Assembly (NCBI GenBank): GCA_030268105.1
Contig: BSDZ01000080.1
Coordinates: 2,977,501 to 3,041,500, forward strand
Reading direction: 5' to 3'
Length of the DNA stretch: 64,000 nt
DNA from: Volvox africanus
Lineage: Eukaryota; Chlorophyta; Chlorophyceae; Chlamydomonadales; Volvocaceae
The notes below the pieces were generated by a model that was not told where the DNA came from, searched no databases, and was given only the letters and a program-made list of their open reading frames with translations. Both the position numbers and the translations under genes were made by a program. Numbering within the stretch: position 1 is the stretch's first letter; every line of letters begins with the position of its first letter. This document shows positions 1-13,865 of this stretch, piece by piece.

Positions 1-3000
1 CAGCACTGCCACAGCCGCCACACTCCACAAGAGCTGGTGAGCCGACTGCTCTAACACAGCCACGTCCGGGAGCTCCCCGCTGCTATTCTGCAAGAAGTTT
101 GAGTTGCCGCCGTTGAACACGCCGCCGCCACCACCACCACTGCCCGCCTTGGGTGAGGAGCTCTGGCCGGCGCCGCTGTTAGCCGTCATGGATGGTGCGG
201 CGGCGCTGGAGCTGCCGCCGCTTTGCCGTAAATTCCGCGCCAGCATGTCCGCCGCCACCGCCATGGCATCGAGCAGCGCCGCCGCCAGACCCTCCACTGC
301 CGCCAGCGAGGACGCGGCGCCCGCTTCCAGTCGCTGAACCAGCGCTGCAAGCACGCCGACAGCCTGACGGGGCCATATTAGGTCAAGAAGAGATTATTCA
401 TGTGGTTTTGATGGCGAACCAGTGAATGCCGGCAGAAGGCATATGGTAGTTCTCTACCCCCAAGGACAGACAGAGGTGATGTATACGAAGGGATTTTCTG
501 GCGGCTCCGGGTACTGGGACCGGGTACCCGGGTACCCGGATTTTCTGGCGGCTCCGGGTACTGCAGGAGCTCATAATTTTGCACAAAGAGCTGACCCCAA
601 ACTGACCGCTGTTGACCATTACCGAGGATAGCGAGCAACCCGTCTTAAGTTCGGACTCCGCGGCAAAGAGAACGCAACGGCGATCAAATCGGAATAGGGA
701 TATGTACCACCCGGATACCATATGAGCCAATGTGGTATGGACACGGTGTGGGCCCGATAAGGGCCGAGATGTAAAAGCTGCTCAATTGGATAGGCGACCC
801 CTCCCCCTACTCCGTCCCCTCATGGCTCCACCCTAATCCCCCCTTCCGCCCCCTCATGCCTTCGCACGCTTTCAATGTGTGGGCAGTAGACGCTTTAGCG
901 CGTGTCAGTTCGCACCTGAGCCCGTATGGCTGTGTCCAGCGACGCCTGTGCTGGCGCCTGCTGCACCTGGCCCTGTCGCAGCACCGCCACGAGGCTGCGG
1001 GGAACCGGGGAGGCACCCACGGCCGCGGCGCCCCCGGGGGAGGCCACCAGGGCCCACACCGCATGGAGGCCAAGGCTCAGGCCTTGGGGGCCCCGGCTGC
1101 CCTCGCGCAGCAAGGAGTCCAGCGCGCTGCGGCCAAGGGACATTGGACGCGGTATGGAGCGATGCGATATGGTGTATAGCATCCGGGTAAAGAGAAAGAG
1201 GGTCGGCTCATTGCCTCTAAACCTCCCTGAGTCCCTTACGTCCGTGCGCAAGGAACGCCGGAAAACCCACGATAACGACGACGCCGCAAACTTTGATGAT
1301 ATATGTGACCATTGGAAGCTGTGTAGCGGCGTTACGATGTATCCACAAGCTTATTCCGCAAGCCCTTGCACAACTTTCACAATACCCCACAAACAACAGC
1401 GGCTGTACCCATCTCGTCCCAGTTTTCGTATATGCGTACATAACGTCACAACTTTTTTATGACGTCGCAAAAGCCCGATAAAGAAAAAGAAAGATACAGA
1501 AAGCAAAAGTAGAAACAGCAAAAAGCAAAGCAGCAAATTACAAAAAAATCACCACACCTGAGCAGTCCGCTGCTCCCTGAGCCCGGCGGTGGCAGTAGCG
1601 AGCGGCCGGTGTGAGGCGCCAGGGCAACTACCAGCTGCGCGGCCAGTACCCGCACGTCCACCAGACCTCCATTCGCCATCAGGGAGCTGCTGCTGGTCAT
1701 TGACAGGGACAACACAGAGGCGCCTAGAAGGGTTGGGGAGGAGGCAAGCAAGGACGCGAGGCGGGTCTCACAGATGGGTCAAGAAACCTTGAGATGGCGA
1801 CCCCGAAACCAGACGGCAGACGGGTGTTCCCTTGTGCAGCGTGATCCATGAGGCTGATAACGCAGCGGACGGAGCGAAGCGCACACACACACGGGACAGC
1901 CAACGCGGCGACGGAGACAGGCAGACCAAAACAGACCCCTCCTCCATGAGCCCCACCCACCCAACGGCGCAAACCGCTAAACTATATTCCACCAAATCAC
2001 CAAACTTCCAATCCACCAAATTGCCAAAAGCAGATTCGCCAAACAGCCACAAACTGTCACCCTAACAGCCAGATGATGAAGCGCGCCCCATATACGCACC
2101 TTGCGCCGTGCCCGCCACTCCAGGCGCTGCCCCGCAGTCCGCCGTCCCATGTGTGGTCTCGGAGGTCCTCGCCAGCTCCCCGGGGGGCCCATGCGGCTGC
2201 GGCAGCGGCTGGGCGGCACCATGGGCTTGATGCCGGGCACCTCCTGGCTGCGGACCCGTTCCCTGGCTACCATGATTCAGGGGCTGCTGGCCGCCGTGGG
2301 AACCGCTCTGGCTTTGTGGTTGCTGCCCGGGCGCGTGCTGCTGCCCCGCACCGCCACCGCCGCTCTGCTGCTGCCCTGGCGCCGACGCCCCAGGCTGCTG
2401 CTGCTGCTGCGCCTCCATGAGCGCCCGCAGAGTCGCCACTGCGTCCTCCTCCAGGAGATCTTCCAGTGCGTCCGCGAGGCGAGGGTGGTTGGCTAGCCGG
2501 GCCTGGGACACGCAGGAAGCAAGGCAGTCAACACAGGAACCGCGGAGAGCAGAGGCGAGTATGATGCAAGGGGCGGCGGTGACGTGAAGGTGGGGCTCGT
2601 CAACGACACCCCCGTGAGGGGCCCGGAGATGCTGTTGTGGGTCAATAATTCGCAGGCCAAGGCAACATGGAATGCCGCGAGTGTCCGTGAAATGGCGAAG
2701 CATGGTCTTGTCTCAGACATTCGCTTGGGACGGGAGGCGGCGGAAGCAAGCGCGGAACTCTCCGCCACACCGGGAAGTGAGTGAATGAACAGCGAGTTGA
2801 AGCATGCCACTTAAGTATGTCGCCCACATGCATACGTGTTCTGCTTTCATAGATTGCGAGGTTGGTGGAAATTGAAAGTTTGTGTGAGTGGTACTATGTG
2901 CGCGTATGTTATATGTTATGTTATGCTCATACGTGCAGCCCTGGACGCCGGGGCCGGCCCCTCAAAGTATTCAGCGTACTTAGCCACCCAGGCGTACCCC

Positions 3001-6000
3001 CCGCCTGCACGTTCGCCAGGCCTAAGCATCATCACCTGAATCCAGCTGTTCTGGGCCAGCTGGAGGAGGACGTCCAGCGCAGTCAAACTCGCCTCTGCGT
3101 CTAACTGTAGCCGGTCCTGGAGCTCAGCCACGACGCCGTCAGTTCCACCGCCGCCACCGCCGACGGCGCCACCGCCGCCGGCGACACCGGCCCCGCTGCC
3201 GGTCCCTCCGACTCCAGCGCCCGACGATTTGCCCAGTCGCAGCATACTTGCCGCTGCAGCTTCAGCGACTGACACGCCGGCACCAGCGCCATTTCCGTTG
3301 ACGGCGCCTGTTATGGTGCCGGCAGCGGCGGCAGAGCCGCCACCTGCCAGCAGCCCCACGACCTCCAAGAGCCTGTGCAGACCAACAGCACATGCACGCA
3401 CCCTACAGTATATCTTTCCGTGCTATATGCACCAGGTCAACTATTGACCCGAACTGTCCTATTCTCCATTTTCTCATCCGGCAACATGTGCGCATGGTGT
3501 GCGCCCACATACCTACGTCAGCTGGTCGTATTAGGTAAGAGGAAGCGACAAGAATAGGCTGGTAAACTCGTGCCTCGCAGAAAGCAACAGATAGGCCATT
3601 ATTTCACAAGCCACGACTCTTCCAGATTCCCGCCGCCTCCGTCCCGTCACGTTAAAGAAGACACGCTCACACACTGACGGTGCTTCTCGCCTGTCTAGAA
3701 GCTGGGGCAACGTCAGGGCCAGTACGGCCGCGAGCTCGTCGGAGAAAGCCAGGATGGTGGCCACCACCGTGGTGGCGGAGGTGCGCAGAGCTGGTGGCTC
3801 CGATGGCAACATCAGCTTGCAGCACACCTACGCGGAATGGACCCCGACGGACGGTATCGGCATGTAGTGAGTGATATACACGCATGGAGGAACGCGGAAG
3901 AGCAGGTGCGCGGAAGAGCAGGCTGTTCTTTTCTCGCGCTGCATTAGGTATACACTTAACCACGGCACAGTGCTGGATGCGCAGCAGGCAGCGGAAAGAG
4001 CCTAGCTAGGTCTCGAGACAACAGTCGCCTGCCGAGATCGAGCACCTTTGAACCTCAGGGGAGCCCCTTCCACGCACCTGCACCACGCGCCGCAGCACCG
4101 TGACGTGCGGATGCCCCGCGGCCCCACCCGGCAGCGTGCCCGAGTCGTCACTGTTGCCTGCGCCACTGCCCTCCTTGCCGCCAGCGTACGAGACCATGAC
4201 CACGTCTCCTAGCGGCGGCGGCAGGGGCGGAGGTAGTGGCGGCAGCGAAGTCCCCAGGCGACTGGGCCGGCCGTTGCGGGCAGAGAAGGAGAGCTGTTGC
4301 TCCGGCTGCTGAGGCCGTTGCTGCTCCGTGCGAGTTCCTGCAAAAGTGAGGTGCGAGGGATTAGCTGGCCGCGGCGAGGAAGCTGCTCTAGACGGAGAGA
4401 ATGCTGTGCCGATCTCACCGCTACGTCGTCAATGAATGCGGATTACAAAAAGTCACTTTCTATGTCCTGGGAAACGAAATATTGTCTCTGTGCAAAGACT
4501 GCAGCCTTCGCCACCTCATCGATGATGCCCCTGTGCGTGTCTATAACCCGAACTACAGCCCCATCCCCTCCTCACCAGCCGGTGCCAGAGAGGCACGCAG
4601 CCCACCCGCGCCGTCCCCACCACCCCGTGCTGTCGTTCCCGCCGCCCCCCCGCCCAGCTCCACGTCCAGTTCCGCCAGCAGCCCCGGTAACGCATCCGCC
4701 AGCTCCACCTCACTGCGGGCGGCAAACGCCCAAAAGCCTACCAGCCGCTGCAGTGCGCGCAGAGCGTTGCGGCGGATGTCCGCAATCTGACCAGGCGCCG
4801 CACGTTTCAGGGGAGTCGCAGGGCTGCCGCCAAGGGTGGTGTTTGTGGCTACAGTAGCAACGGGGCCCCAGACAAGCGCCGACATAGCATTTGCAGCGAA
4901 AGCATATTGCAAAATGCAAAGTTGCATTTAGAGCCCCGAAGCCAGATTGTATGATTCGCCACCTAGTCCAGAGGGCCTTATGCCTCTCTTTTGAAAAAGT
5001 CGCGAGCCAAAGTTGGGACCCAAGTTGAGACCCGCAGCGTACCTGTCCCATGCGAGCACCGCCTGCGCTTGCTGGGGCTGCGGGGAACGGCCACACCTGG
5101 AGAGGCAGCTGCGGAGCTGTCCAGAAAGTGGCTGCCGCTCCAGAGGCTGCACGCCGCGGCGGGTCCACCGTGGATCGGGAACCCGGCCGTGACTGCGGCG
5201 GTGCTACCATGCGGTATTCCCCAGCCCCGCGGGCCTTCCCCTACAGCGGCTGCCCAGGCATCTGCAGCGCCCGGTTCGGTCGCCAGCTTAAATAGCGGCA
5301 GCGAGTGCTACGGTTGGAGAAAAAGCCACGAAGACAAACAGTTTTCGGTTTGGATTGGAAAGGCAAGGGTTGTTGGGGCTTCGTAGAGAGCTGTGTACTG
5401 GATGACCGTGAATTGACAGCAGGAGAGGAGGCAGCAGCTACCGTAATACGTGTGTGTGTGTATGGGGCGGGGGCAGGTCCGAGGGATTCGTGTGCGCCAT
5501 TCACCAGACGTATGCGAACCCCGGCAGGGCGGAGGGAGCACGCAGTCCCCGAAAATGACAATGTGAATGCGCGTTGAATGATAGTGCAAGGAGATTAGCG
5601 CATCTGCATCTGCCTGCAGTTGGAGGCCTTAGGAGGCTTCATGTAACTGTTAAGATAGCTCCATAAATAGCGGTGAATGGACCGAAAACGCAGAGCACCT
5701 AGAACCCACATTTTACTCACCCACTGCAAGCCGCCCATTGCCGGGATATGGGGTCTTGAGCGGCCGGACAGTGGAATGGCAGCAGCCGGGATCTTGGATG
5801 GGCTGGTCCCAGGGACCACATCACCAATCTGGTTATGTCCGGCGGCGGCGCCGCCGCCGCCGTATCCCGACAACAGTCTCCTGGCGCCGCCGCTAGCCGT
5901 TCGAGCACCGCCTGCGGCGCCGGTGCCAGCGGGGCCTCCAGCGCTCCGCGCACTCACCGCCCGCTCCTCCGCCTCCACTACTGCGTGGGTCACATCAATG

Positions 6001-9000
6001 GCCTCACACAGCACATCCATACAGTACGGCGTATCCAGCATCTGCCGTGTGGCGTCCGCGGACCCGCCCGCGCCCCCACCAAGGCCGTTCGGTCCTGGCT
6101 CGCCGGCAGACCTGGCCTGGCCGCCGCCGCTGCAGGCGATCATGTACGGCGCATCGCTTGCGGTGCTGGAGTATCGCTTGAGGAAGCGGCGGCCGTTGCT
6201 GCTCGTGGTCGTGCTGAGTTTGCGCTGCAGGCTGCGCATGGGGTTGGTATCCAGCGTGGATGCGTCCCCCGAATCCGCCAGCACACACAACACAGCCAGA
6301 AGGGAGGAGAGAAGAGTAGCGACGACTGCCGGAAGAAGGTAGCTGCGCCAAAGCGAGTGGGCGGCGGGGCTTGAAGTGAGAAGCTCGAGGGCCGCAGCTT
6401 TGTGTGTAGCCTTAAGGACTATTTAACTTCGAGGGTCTAGTGTATGGTGTGTGTGTGTGTGTGTATTGGTACGGGAGATATTTTCCCCCGTCGATCAACG
6501 AGGAGAACACTCAAACGCATCCGCGTTTCCCCGGGTTAGGTCCCAGTTGCAAAAGGCAAACAATTCCTAATTCCACGAACATGACAAATTTATGACAGCT
6601 GGCACAGCCACAATGGCTACGGAGCACTATATCCTGGATAGAGTACCCTCCATACCGCGCTCTTAGGCCCCCTCCACTCACCCGTCCACCGCCAGCTGGT
6701 CCAACAGCCGGTGAACATGTCGCAGCACTGACGACACGAGTCCTGGCACGGCGCATAGCTGGTTCCGGAGCGCTGAACTACTTGCCATCAGGCGGTGCAG
6801 CACCACTGCAGCTGCGGCAGATACCGCTGGGTGGCCAGCAGCCAAGTCCGGCGTACTCGTCAGCGGTGCTGCTGCCCCTGCTCCTGCTGCTGCTGACGAA
6901 GCAGAACTGCTCATTATTGCCGCCAACGGGCTCGTGCGAGCGTTGCCCCGTAGACTGCTGTTCAGGCTGCTGCCCCCCTCGTGCCGGCCGCTGCGATTGC
7001 CGCTACTGGTTCCACCAGCCGCCAAGGCCTTGCCGCTGCGGCTTGAAGCCGCAGCTGCAGCCGCCGCCGCAGCAGCAGCCAGCGACGCCCCGCCGGTGTT
7101 GCCGCCGCCGGCTCCGCCACTGCCCGGAGTTGAGCTGCCGTCTTTGGCGCTACTGGCGCAAAGAGAAATCGCCGTTGCTAGGGACGCGGCACGGGAGGGC
7201 GTCAGCGCGCCTGCGGCTGTAACCCCAGTGTGCGGCAACAGCTGCAGCAGCTCCAGGACACGGCCCAGGAACTCGTTGGCTGTTGGTCCTGAGGCCCATT
7301 TGGGGTGTCAGTGGGTCCTTATATGTTGCGACCAACCTAACGTATCACCAACCTAACGTCACTTATTTGCATGTCCACTTGGTAACGAGTGCGGGATGTG
7401 CAGCCCAGCAAGGGAGCGGGTGCAAAAGGGCAAGGATGCTAACACATCTCACCAGCTTTCCGCCGACGCCGGCAGCTGCGCCCGGATTGTGCCCCTCGCT
7501 CCCTTCCATCAATCCACTACAACCTCTTTCGTACTGCTAGATCATCATCTCGGTGACCATATCCCTTGTTTTCAAGGTCTCGAAATGCGGCATGCGGCCC
7601 CGTCGCATCCCGCTCCATCACGAGCTTTCAATATTTCGCACTGCCTTATATCTAACCCCCCAAACCCCAAAACCCTAATCCACAAACTTGTATATTCGGT
7701 CTAAGTCCCCTTGCTTCCCCACCCCGGCGGACACCCTCCCCCAGCAGCTACACAGGAATGCCTTACCCTGCATGCGGTCCTGCATGAAAGTGGGGTGCTG
7801 CAGCAGCAGCGATAGCCACTCCAGCGCGGCCGCCACCACACCTGGCGGCTGCTGCAGTCCCAGACAGTGCACCAGTGCGGGCACCAGCCCCGAGTCCGCC
7901 ACCAAATCGGTACGCACGGAGGACTCTCCGAGCTGCCGCATCAGCAGTACAAGGAGAAAGGTTAAGTCACTTTATCACATTGGCTATCCCCGAAAGGGAT
8001 TTCCCTGTTGACCAGTTAGTCGGCCACTCCGTCATTTGACTTCTTGGGCTATGGTGCAAAACTCCTGGACGTCAACGGTAAGCATGTGCCACAAGCCACC
8101 GCCGTTGTAGCAGTTGCATACAGATGTTGCTTCCCGGCTCTTTTCTGGCTCCACCCTGCACGCTTGTTTGCCTACCTGCATGGTGAGGGTGCACAGCAGC
8201 CGCAGTACCTTCACCCGCAGTCCTGCCTGCCACTGCCACTGCCGCTGCCAGGCTGCGCTCCACGAGTCAGAAGCGGAGACAGGAAGAACTGCAGCAGCAG
8301 CAGGACGAGCAGGATAATGGCAGTTTTCCTCTCTCTCTCTCTCCCCTCTCTCTCTCTCCCCTCTCTCGCTGTTCCCTCTCTCTCTCTTTCCCCCTCTCTC
8401 GTACACACATACACGCACATTTGTGCAAGGTGCAAAGCACCGGGCGACGGCGTTTCATATCTGTTCCAAGATGACGTCATCAGCCCTGTCACACACTCAC
8501 AGGTACCCGCACCTGGTCGCCGCTCCCGCAGCACCGCCAGCAGCGTGGGCACCAGCGTCGTCTTCCCCGCTAGCACTCTCGCCACATCCCTGCTGTGCGC
8601 CGCCACCGAGCACAGCGCCAACGCCGCTTCCACACCCGCCGCCGCCGCGTCATCATACGGCTCCCCTGCAACGCCGCCACCACCGCTGCCATTCACCACC
8701 GCCGATTCCGGACACCCACTGCCAGCAACAGCACCCGCTGCCGGGAGGGGCCCAGATGACGCATGGGACGCTCCGCCGCCACCTGCGGCGAGAGGGCTGC
8801 TGCCGCTGCCTCGGGCGGCTAACCCGAGCACGGATCCGATCGATGCGCCGAGATCTCCGGAGGCTGCAGCGGAGGTCAGCAGCTGCTGCTGCGACTCGCG
8901 TTCCCCCCGTGTGGAAGTGGCGGTCGGGGATGGCAGCAGCGAAATGATTGTGCCCAGTGCACCGCGCGTGTTGACGATGACCTGGGGGAGTGGCGACGGC

Positions 9001-12000
9001 ATGAGGGGGCCAGTGAGGCGTGTTGGTGAGAGACATGACGGGACATACGAGGCAGGGACTTAGAAGTCGAAGGCATCCGAAACCATGACATTCTGAGATG
9101 ACGTCATCTTTATCAAGGCCAATGAAATTCATCGTTGTCCTGCATTACAAGCCGCTAGCGTGTCTTGGTGGCCCAATCCTGGAGCCTGCATCGCCCGGCT
9201 CCAGGATCCTCTGGACGTTAGGGGGGGGCCAAAAACGAATCTCAGCTATCGCCACCGTTATCCGGGCCGCAAAGCGGTGACTAGGTCAAGTCACAGATTG
9301 GACGCGGGGACTGCGCTTTCCTATGCATGCAGGGCACGGACCGTGGGAAGAGGAGGCCTCTGAGGAGATTCTTACACTGGAGTCTCCGACGGACGGACAG
9401 ACAAACCTGTGTGAACATCTCGTAGCTGTACGGGCCGTGCTGTGCAATCGCTGCTAGCAGCGACGCCACAAAACTTCGACTGGCCGCCGCCGCACTGTCG
9501 CCCGCGGCCGTGCCCCAGACCAGCGGCGGCGGCGGCGCTGGCGGCAACATCAGCAGTAATGCCATTGCGGACAGTACCTCCGGCGGCGGTGCCAGCGCCT
9601 CTTGCACAACCACCATATCGCGCACCGCAGGCTGCTCAGCAAGCTTTGCTAAGGTGCCGCTAGCAATTGCTTGTACGGCAAACGCCTCCTCGTCGAGCGA
9701 AGTCGTCTGGTCCATGCTACGATGGATTAAGAAGTACGATAGGGTACGTAGGATGGGAAGGGCCCCGCAGTCCGCTGCCACCAGTGCCTCCGTCGCCAGG
9801 CTGCTTGCCGCCACTACCCTCATGGAGTGCAGGGCGTAAACGGCCGCACCCAGTGCCCCCGCAGGGTCCAGACTTCCAAGGGCGGCGGCACCAATGCCGC
9901 CGCAACCAGAATCTGACGTTGCCAACGCTATGGCCGCAGCCCCTACAGGAGCTCCCGTCGCAGCTCCCCCGCCGGCGCCACCGCGGACGCTGGGATCCGG
10001 GATACTATTGCCCGCACCACCTCCTCCGAAAGCCACCGTGGTGGGACAAGGCTGTAAGTGTGGGTGTGCCTGTGCCAAATGGGCCTCTACGCCCAGAACC
10101 CTAGCGCCGTAAGACAGGGACAGCGCCAGCGCCGTCGCCACGCCGGGATTGGCCGCCAGCACAGCGATACCGGCATTGTCAGCCTCGCAGCAATAGCCGT
10201 ACAAGGCTGACATAAACGCGTGTGCTACCGCAGGGCCTGTGGCCACCACGCCGCTGGCGGCCGGGATGACGCCACTGCTGCTGGCCGGAACGGCAGCATC
10301 TAGCGGTGCATGAGCTGCAAGCGCTGCCACAACACCGCCGCACAGTATTTGAAAGCGTCCCAGGCAGTCGAGTAACGGTGGCGGTGGCGCCACCTGCTGT
10401 TGCTGCTGCGGCTGCGACTGTGGCTGCGGCTGCGGCTGCGGGGGCGGTGTTTGGGAAGGCGTCGGTGGCTGTTGTGACTGATGTTGCTGCAGCGGCGACG
10501 GAAGATGGCGGCAAAGGGTGACGGCGGCGATACCTGTTTGCGCCAGCGCACGCAGCAGCCGCCCCATAAACTGCCCCTCCTGCGCCGCCATGGTCCCAGC
10601 GACGGATACGTTACAGCACAGGACGCGCAACAGGCCTGCCACGTGCATGAGCGTCGCCGCCACTGCTTCTGGCGAGGAGGCTGTTGCCGCCGTCGGCGCG
10701 CTGCCGTACGGCGACGCGGGCTGAGAAGACCAGGCAGCGCCGCCGCTGCCACAACTGCCGCGGCTGCCAGCCGGTGTATACATGTTCGTCCAGTCCGTGT
10801 GTCCCAGGTTACGTCTGGTACCGCCACCGCTACCGCCGCCGCCAGCCGCCGCCGCCAGCAGCGCAGGATGCGCCAGGGATACGTCAGGAGAGGCGCGGCC
10901 CGACGCGGATGCCGTTTCGGACAAGCAAGTCCAGGGGTTGCCGCCGGCGGCGGCATAAGCGGCGATAGCCGCTTGCAGGTCCGATCCGGCTCGTGCGAGG
11001 AGGCCCATGAGGATCGGCACCAGCTCCTTGAGGGGGCCCGCATATCAAAAGAAATGCAGCAGCATCCAGCACCACTTCACTTGCGAGCAGCGACTGCCAC
11101 TGCAGCTTTGTAGGGGCTATGGGGCTATGGGGCTATGGGGCTATGGACTACAAGGCCCAGATAAAGATACATACCTTTCAACGTATGCATCTATGTGTTG
11201 CTGCACTAGGCACAGCGGCCCGGGCATTTGAAGCCAGGGAAATAAGGGCGAGTCAAACCCAGACAAGCCCAGGGTTCAGCGGAAAGCGGACGAGCACCTT
11301 GAAGATATTTTTATCACCCCTAAAGCCACTTTGGAATGGAACTCAGGCTTACAGGAAAAAGCGTGGATGGCTGCGGTTAGCATGCCGTAACACCGCTGCC
11401 ATCGGCTGCACCCCATCTACGCTCGGGTCCCTGTCACGTGAGCCATTTCCCTCCCTTCCTCCCTTCATGCATTCAGCCCTTCTCATGGCCTCAAAGTGAA
11501 AGGCGCTTCCTCCCTCGCATACATGACGGCCTGCCGTGCAGCCAGCTGCCCGCACCTGCGCTCTGTTAACCAGCTGCGACTGGACTCGGGGCTCCTGGCT
11601 GAGGTTGAAGAGGGCCCCACTGGCTGCCATCCGCAGCGCTGAGGAGGGAGTGCCCAGAAGGACTGCGGGATAAAGGGTGGCGGGTGGTGACGGTTAGATT
11701 GGGATCAGCACCAGGGTGAGCAATGACGGAGGGAGGCCGGGGTGCCATCCCGCTACGACCTGGAGCGATATTCACGAACCTTCGCGGGCGAAGGACTTAC
11801 CCATAAGTACCTGCACCAGCGCACTAGTGCCCCCCATCAGCAGCTCCCGGCCCTCCGAATCCGTACTGATGCGCCACAGTAAGCTGCACGCGGCCCGCGC
11901 CGCCTCGTGCGGATCCTCCCATGCGTTGAGCGCTGGCGGCCGGTCCGCCAGCTGCAGCTGCTGCGAGGCCTGCGGGTAGATCGCTTTGCCTGCGGCGCCG

Positions 12001-12842
12001 TTCGAGCTCTCATTCGTGCTGGTAGGCAGCGGAGCCGCCCCCGCCGCCGTTGCCGGTGGTACCGTGGAGGTGACTCCCTCCAGAGCCCCGCAGCCAGGTC
12101 CAGCTGTTTCCAGGCTGTTATGTGCCAGCGGCTGCTGCCCCGCCTCAAACACGGTGCTCTGTACGGGCATGTTGGTGGCCACGAGATCCAGCAGTGCCTG
12201 GCAGCACCCGGGGGCAGCAGCCAGCTCAACCTCGCCTCCAGCACCGCAGCGGCTAGCCTCCAACAGTACCGCCACGGCACGTTGCTGAGCGTAGGCATCC
12301 TGATAAATCGCGGGTGCATAGCGGAGGTTGCCGTCACGGAAGCAAAATGTGATATTAAGCCGGGTACCGGTAACAAGAAATGCGGCGACGGTAACTTGGT
12401 AACCCTAAGACATGTATAAGTTTCAGTACGCAGGTCTGAATGGCATTTGACCGCAATGACCGCAAATGAGCGCAATGAGGGTGAAGTGTGTTGGGGTGCC
12501 TGCTTGAGATGGTGCCAATATGGTTGACCGTGGCAATGCCGTGTTTACGAATTCGGATACGATAGTTAACTCTTGTGTAGTGTAACTCCGCGTTGGGTTT
12601 CCTTGGGTCACGCCTCAAGGTAGGATTGTATCATATGTAGCTTGGAAACCCAAAGGGGAGCGAACGCGTACCTTACTGCGGAGCGCGACGCATAGCGGCT
12701 GCAGCAGCCCTGCCTGGTGTATGGCCGGTAGAGCTAACCGTTGCTGTGAGACCGCCTCCAGAAGCTTCGCACACGCTTCTTTGCCATAAGGGGATGCTGG
12801 CAGCTGCTGTGCCCACTTCAGCAAAGTCGCTTGGTCGTTCAT
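1..12842 (-). CDS. Giant armadillo/HEAT-like helical-repeat protein, 3' end outside window
   Basis: I do not recognise a named family. Hand-built exons, 5' to 3': 12842-12672, 12299-11801, 11638-11556, 11026-9407, 8981-8513, 8222-8176, 7932-7767, 7279-6682, 6342-5721, 5146-5043, 4823-4576, 4337-4078, 3815-3691 (or 3673), 3372-3036, 2502-2100, 1723-1558, 1126-916, 363 to the edge. All junctions keep frame, giving at least about 2160 residues from an ATG at 12842. Leucine/alanine-rich helices recur (for example ASGALFNLSQEPRVQSQL and VVAAALEWLSLLLQHP), the look of an armadillo-type solenoid. They are separated by long Gly/Ala/Ser/Pro/Gln runs, as in other volvocine proteins. Codons are strongly G/C-ending. 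No catalytic motif or membrane segment was seen. A scaffold or adaptor role is only inference from the fold. Confidence 0.8.
491..563 (+). repeat. 26-bp direct repeat around GGGTACCC palindromes
   Basis: GGATTTTCTGGCGGCTCCGG... at 491-516 and again at 538-563, separated by overlapping GGGTACCC palindromes, within the last visible intron of the giant helical-repeat gene. Confidence 0.8.
8331..8400 (+). repeat. (CT)n-rich microsatellite
   Basis: Polypyrimidine CT/CCCTCTCT array in an intron of the giant helical-repeat gene. Confidence 0.85.
11113..11144 (+). repeat. (GGGGCTAT)4 tandem repeat
   Basis: Four perfect octamers in an intron of the giant helical-repeat gene. Confidence 0.9.
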
Positions 12843-13865
12843 GCTCGACCGTCACTCGGACATCACTTATAATGCATAAAAGATCCTTCATGTCTTCATT
12901 GTTGCTCCTTGATAATTAGATAGTGTTATGGCTAAACGAGTTTGCAGCCACATGCGGCATGAGCCCTGGTAAGCCGCATATTGCCTATTGAACAGCGCCT
13001 TAGCAGGGGTATAAAATATCCTAAGTCAAGCGATGCTAGCTTTGAATATCGAAAAGTGAACGTGGGCAGCAACTCAACAGTTCAACCGTACGGAAATCGC
13101 GGGAACACAACATGTACATAACTTGATTTGTTCATTCCTATTAGCATTAGGAATCAGGTGCTTCGCACAAGGAGCTATAACCATAACCGTACTTTGAGAA
13201 ACGACCCAAGATGTCCTTGCTTGTGGGCAATCCGCATCTAATTGATATTGTGGATGACGATTGGGCACGAGATACACTTCCAAATGACAGTGAGTATGAT
13301 TGTCCCGCTGCTTGTGTATTTTGCGCTGGCAAAGGCGCCCTAATCCTCGCCTTGGCCTGGTCCCTATGGTCTTCAAATGCATGTAGGCATCCCGCTGCCA
13401 CAGGGCACTATGGTATTGGACGACTCGGATGAAACGGTTGCAGACACCAAGCGGGAGAGTAAGCATAAGCAGAAATGGACTGAGCTCGCCATTCAGCCGC
13501 ACTGAGTTTTGCCTGGTACTGCGAACCGAAGCATGGGATAGGGCTTGACAGGAATGTTTGTTTACTGTTACATATTATGGACCTGCAGATTCCTCCACGT
13601 CTTGGTTTCCTCCGCCCCAAGAAACCAGTGTCCTTAGTCAGAACTTGACCCGCACCGCCAACCTCGCTTAAACTATCATACATTCTCGCAGCCCCAATCA
13701 GCTGCGCATATGTAATCATGGTAATCCTGTCTTCAAAAATTCTGAACCTCGTTCCGCCCAAAACGACGTAGCCCTGCCACTTGTCCGTGCCAGCTTGAAA
13801 TCAGTGCCCTAAGAGTTCCCGAATACCCACCTGTATGGCCCAGCAACCTATTACGTCTAATTACC
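12843..13865. other. Spacer between two minus-strand genes
   Basis: No convincing coding exon seen. It should hold the promoter of the giant helical-repeat gene (start at 12842) and the 3' untranslated region of the cytidylyltransferase gene (stop at 13866). Composition drops to clearly AT-richer sequence here compared with the left flank. Confidence 0.6.
13568..13572 (-). terminator. Candidate TGTAA polyadenylation signal of CDS gene
   Basis: TTACA on the plus strand, TGTAA on the coding strand, about 295 bases past the stop codon at 13866. TGTAA is the usual volvocine poly(A) signal, but a 5-mer is weak evidence alone. Confidence 0.4.

Noticed and set aside
8044..9063. 339-codon plus-strand open frame
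   Set aside because: Antisense shadow of the helical-repeat gene exons at 8176-8981, low-complexity Pro/Ala only.
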